This document shows, in pieces, positions 61,534-64,000 of a DNA stretch of 64,000 bases. Both the position numbers and the translations under genes were made by a program. Source of the stretch: Aureimonas pseudogalii (lineage in GTDB: Bacteria > Pseudomonadota > Alphaproteobacteria > Rhizobiales > Rhizobiaceae); contig NZ_JACIEK010000001.1 in NCBI RefSeq assembly GCF_014196835.1, forward strand, positions 1,190,283-1,254,282, given 5' to 3'. How positions within the stretch are numbered: the first letter of the stretch is position 1; every line of letters starts with the position of its first letter. Below the pieces are notes generated by a model. It was not told the DNA's origin, made no database searches, and saw only the letters and a program-made list of their open reading frames with translations.

Positions 61534-61684
61534 GGACGTCTCCGGCGCGGCGGGCGAACGGACGCCCGGCGTTTCTGGTGGATGGGAGATTAGGCGGATC
61601 GCGAAAGCTTGTCTGCCGTCCCGCACGCAATTTGCGACGAATCGGCCGCTGCCGCATTCTTCGGCATATGAGAAGGATCCGGCG

Positions 61685-62137
61685 ATGACAGCGACGCTCT
61701 CGACCTCCTGCGCCCTCGCGGCGGCCATATCGGTGCTGGCCGCAGCGGCTCCCCTCGCGGCCCAGCCCTTCGAGGCGGGCCCGCCCGGCACGGTGGTGGG
61801 ATCGTCGATGTCCGGCGCTCCGATCGGCGGCTACCGGCCGGTGCGCCCCTCCGTCGCGGTGCCGGGAGCGCCGGTCTTTGGCGACACCGTGGAAGAGCGG
61901 ACATGGGGGCGCGACTACGACGATTCGCATCTGCGGCCGAAGGTGCCGCGCCCCGACGCCGACGGGTCGCAGACCCGCCTTCGCGCGGCGCAGGGGCGCT
62001 CGACGATCCAGTCCGACACGGCCGGCGACTTCGCGCGGTCCGACCCCTCGGTGTTGAACCAGAGCGGCGTCACCCGGGCGATCTCGCCGCCGACGCGAGC
62101 GCGGATCGTGCCGAACAAGGCCGGCCCGGCGCGCTGA
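61685..62137 (+). CDS. Small secreted protein of unknown function (1)
   Basis: A 150-residue protein with a signal peptide (about 1-27, cleavage near PLAAQP). The mature part is rich in Gly, Pro, Arg and Ser and probably unstructured; [17 protein letters not shown] is a charged middle segment. A segment [19 protein letters not shown] resembles SSTINSTNADAVARSGNV in the next gene, so the two may be distant paralogues. The ATG has AGAAGG upstream. It is divergent from ureC and lies inside the urease cluster. I recognise no family. Confidence 0.7.
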   Translation: MTATLSTSCALAAAISVLAAAAPLAAQPFEAGPPGTVVGSSMSGAPIGGYRPVRPSVAVPGAPVFGDTVEERTWGRDYDDSHLRPKVPRPDADGSQTRLRAAQGRSTIQSDTAGDFARSDPSVLNQSGVTRAISPPTRARIVPNKAGPAR

Positions 62138-62264
62138 GCGCCGCGGCTTAACCGTTCCGAAGGGAAAGGCGGTTTTCTGCCTGGAACGAGCTGGCGGCCG
62201 AAAGGTTTAGCGGTCAAGACGACGCGAACATGCACGAATCGCCACGGGCGACCAGGAGGCCGAG

Positions 62265-62762
62265 ATGACCATTTCGACACGTTGGGCGGCAGCCGCCCTG
62301 ACGCTGAGCCTTCTAGCAACCCCGGCCCTCGCCCAGTCGATCGGTGGTTCGTCGATCGGCGGCGGCAGCGTCGGCGGCTCGTCCGGCGGCGTTGGTGGCG
62401 GCGGCTCTTCCTCGCCCAGCCTCGGCGGCGCCTCCAATTCGGTCGGATCGTCCGGCGGCGCCATCGGTTCCAGCGCGACATCGACCCAGCAGCGCGCCAC
62501 GGCGGGGTCCTCGACGATCAATTCCACCAACGCGGACGCCGTGGCGCGCTCGGGCAATGTCGGCGCCGCCTCCACGATCGGCGGCACGTCGTCGGGCATC
62601 GGCGGCGCGGGTACCGGCGCGGGCGGGTTCCAGAGCGTGTCGGGCGCTGGACCGGCCGCGCTCTACAACATTCCGAAGGCGCGCGTGAATGTCGATCTCG
62701 ATGCCATCCGCTCGGCCCTGCGCCAGGGACCGAACGCGACGCCGGACCGCTACGGCAACTGA
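62265..62762 (+). CDS. Small secreted Gly/Ser-rich protein of unknown function (2)
   Basis: A 165-residue protein with a clear signal peptide ending TPALAQS. The mature N-terminal half is low-complexity Gly/Ser (GGSSIGGGSVGGSSGGVGGG), and the C-terminal 35 residues are more ordered (YNIPKARVNVDLDAIRSALRQG). AGGAGG precedes the ATG. It is 127 bp after the first secreted-protein gene, and its transcript probably ends at the hairpin that follows. Function unknown; a cell-envelope or extracellular role is inferred only from the signal. Confidence 0.75.
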   Translation: MTISTRWAAAALTLSLLATPALAQSIGGSSIGGGSVGGSSGGVGGGGSSSPSLGGASNSVGSSGGAIGSSATSTQQRATAGSSTINSTNADAVARSGNVGAASTIGGTSSGIGGAGTGAGGFQSVSGAGPAALYNIPKARVNVDLDAIRSALRQGPNATPDRYGN

Positions 62763-62781
62763 AACCGACGACACCGCAACA

Positions 62782-62807
62782 GAAAAGGCGCCGCGAGGCG
62801 CCTTTTC
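62782..62807. terminator. Bidirectional intrinsic terminator between secreted-protein gene and ureB
   Basis: GAAAAGGCGCC (62782-62792) and GGCGCCTTTTC (62797-62807) form a perfect 11-bp stem with a GCGA loop, with T-runs inside the arms on both strands. It lies between convergent genes. Confidence 0.8.
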
Positions 62808-62874
62808 CATGAGTTGGTCCGTCGGCCGGATGGGCTCGACCCGTAGAGCAAGGTTCGGCGGCCCGGCCTGACGA

Positions 62875-63186
62875 TCACACGTCCAGCGGACCCGTGACCT
62901 TCGCGTTGAAACCGAACACCTGCCGCGCCCCCGACAGCGCCACGAGATCGACGTCGCGCGACTGACCGGGTTCGAAGCGGACGGCGGTGCCGGCGGCGAT
63001 GTCGAGGCGATAGCCGCGCGCCCGCGCCCGGTCGAAGTCGAGCGCGGGATTGGTCTCGGCGAAGTGGTAGTGCGAGCCGACCTGGATCGGCCGGTCGCCC
63101 CGGTTGGCGACGTGCAGCGTCAGCCCCTCGCGCCCTTCGTTGAGAATGATCTCGCCGTCGCGAACGAAGACCTCGCCGGGGATCAT
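62875..63186 (-). CDS. ureB: Urease beta subunit
   Basis: A 103-residue structural subunit of the urease alpha-beta-gamma trimer. [41 protein letters not shown] and [20 protein letters not shown] are the conserved blocks. It lies directly after ureJ (no gap) and is followed by the shared terminator, so it is cut off from ureC transcription. Confidence 0.98.
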   Translation of the reverse strand: MIPGEVFVRDGEIILNEGREGLTLHVANRGDRPIQVGSHYHFAETNPALDFDRARARGYRLDIAAGTAVRFEPGQSRDVDLVALSGARQVFGFNAKVTGPLDV

Positions 63187-63762
63187 TCAGGCCACCATCA
63201 GCGCAAGGCCGGCCGCGGCCGTGGCGCCGCCTGCGAGACGTGCGCCCCACGTGCCGCCGGTGCGCGCCAGCGCCATGCCGAGACCGAGGCCCACGGCATG
63301 GAGGATCGCGGTCGAGACGGCGAAGCCGAGCGCGAAGCGCCAAGCCCCGGCGCCGCCGAGTTCGCCGCCATGGGCGAAGCCGTGGAACAGTGCGAAGACG
63401 CCGACGACCGATGCGCAGAGCGCGACGGGCAGGCGCACGGCAAGCGCCACGAGTAGGCCGAGCGCCACCACGGAGGCGAGGATCGCCGGCTCCACGAAGG
63501 GCAGCGACGCCCCACCGAGGGCCAGCGCGAACCCGGCCGTCATCACCACGACGAAGGAGGCCGGCACGATCCAGACGGCGCGCCCGCCGATCGTCGCCGC
63601 CCAGAGGCCGACGGCCACCATGGCCAGGATATGGTCGAGGCCGAAGAACGGATGGCTGGCGCCGGCAAGCATCGAGCCATGCGCGGCGGGGTCGAGATGG
63701 GCGAGAGCCGGCGCGGAGGCGGCCAGCGTCAGGGCGGCGGTGACGGAGATGCGACGGAGCAT
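63187..63762 (-). CDS. ureJ: HupE/UreJ-family nickel permease
   Basis: A 191-residue membrane protein with a signal-like N-terminus (ending SAPALAHLD) and about six helices. HPFFGLDHILAMVAVGLWA is the HupE/UreJ metal-site motif and LFHGFAHGGELGG a second His-rich conserved segment. The family imports nickel for urease or hydrogenase; linkage to ureB indicates urease. The start at 63762 (MLRRISV) leaves a normal leader. Confidence 0.92.
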   Translation of the reverse strand: MLRRISVTAALTLAASAPALAHLDPAAHGSMLAGASHPFFGLDHILAMVAVGLWAATIGGRAVWIVPASFVVVMTAGFALALGGASLPFVEPAILASVVALGLLVALAVRLPVALCASVVGVFALFHGFAHGGELGGAGAWRFALGFAVSTAILHAVGLGLGMALARTGGTWGARLAGGATAAAGLALMVA

Positions 63763-64000
63763 GCGTGTCCCTCTTTCAGGTCGACAGGCGCCCGGAGATC
63801 GGTCGCGCCGCCTCCCGCTTGCCACGGACGCGCCGCCCTTGGCAACGCCCGGTGCAGAGCGCGATCATGAAGTGCGCCGTTCGCCCTGTCAAAGCCGGGA
63901 TCGGCCGACACCGCGAAGATCGAATGTCGTCGGCATCCTTTGGAACGGTTGCCCCACCGGCGAGCCCGAGCGCGCACGAGCCACCGCTGAACGACACGCC
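63763..64000. other. Upstream region of ureJ, no supportable gene
   Basis: This 238-bp end piece holds minus-strand frames with arginine-rich, unrelated content, which I take as spurious. ureA and ureD are expected farther upstream, beyond the window; ureA is thus not directly adjacent to ureJ. No promoter or repeat can be supported. Confidence 0.4.

Overview
The window is 64 kb of chromosomal DNA with very high GC and dense, mostly minus-strand operons. Gene content and order fit an alphaproteobacterium of the Hyphomicrobiales (Rhizobiales). Pointers are rhizobial-type ThuA/ThuB, PuuD urate hydroxylase, a PuuE-OHCU decarboxylase fusion, a urease operon carrying ureJ, and the transglutaminase/ATP-grasp/alpha-E cluster. 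An Aurantimonas/Aureimonas-like or Methylobacterium-like lineage is possible, but I cannot fix the genus. I saw no rRNA, tRNA, CRISPR array, intact insertion sequence or phage gene.

Layout. 1-10.5 kb holds general metabolism: a truncated DeoR regulator, a formate/nitrite channel, pyruvate carboxylase, a ribbon-helix-helix protein, pseudoazurin, a GMC dehydrogenase with a Tat-exported partner subunit, glyoxalase I and an EamA transporter. 10.5-19 kb is sugar metabolism: treZ-malQ-treY (alpha-glucan to trehalose), then thuA-thuB (trehalose-type disaccharide use). 19.1-27.2 kb is a poorly understood peptide-chemistry cluster: a zinc metallopeptidase divergent from a DUF2126 transglutaminase, a fused circularly permuted ATP-grasp/alpha-E protein and a second transglutaminase. 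A membrane GGDEF protein follows. 28.4-36.2 kb is the GlgE pathway (glgE, treS-maltokinase fusion, glgB), which runs from trehalose to branched alpha-glucan. With treY/treZ the cell encodes both directions of a trehalose/glucan cycle. A fumarylacetoacetate-hydrolase-family gene and a low-GC membrane-protein gene separate this from the next block.

37.9-54.4 kb encodes a nearly complete purine catabolic route: guanine deaminase, xanthine dehydrogenase XdhABC, urate hydroxylase PuuD, 5-hydroxyisourate hydrolase, an OHCU decarboxylase fused to PuuE allantoinase, allantoicase and ureidoglycolate lyase. A BMP-type ABC importer, probably for purines or nucleosides, lies inside it. The products are glyoxylate and urea. 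Urea can be hydrolysed by the urease genes at 57.4-63.8 kb (ureG, F, E, C, B, J; ureA and ureD are not in the window). A PQQ glucose-type dehydrogenase gene lies between the two blocks. A MazE/MazF-like pair sits between the divergent purine operons, and its toxin reading frame has lost a canonical start codon.

The items most worth a second look are the transglutaminase/ATP-grasp/alpha-E/metallopeptidase cluster, the toxin with an ACG in place of ATG, a perfect 23-bp inverted repeat just upstream of the PQQ dehydrogenase, a palindrome in the end of xdhC before the importer genes, and a urease operon split by two related small secreted-protein genes on the opposite strand.
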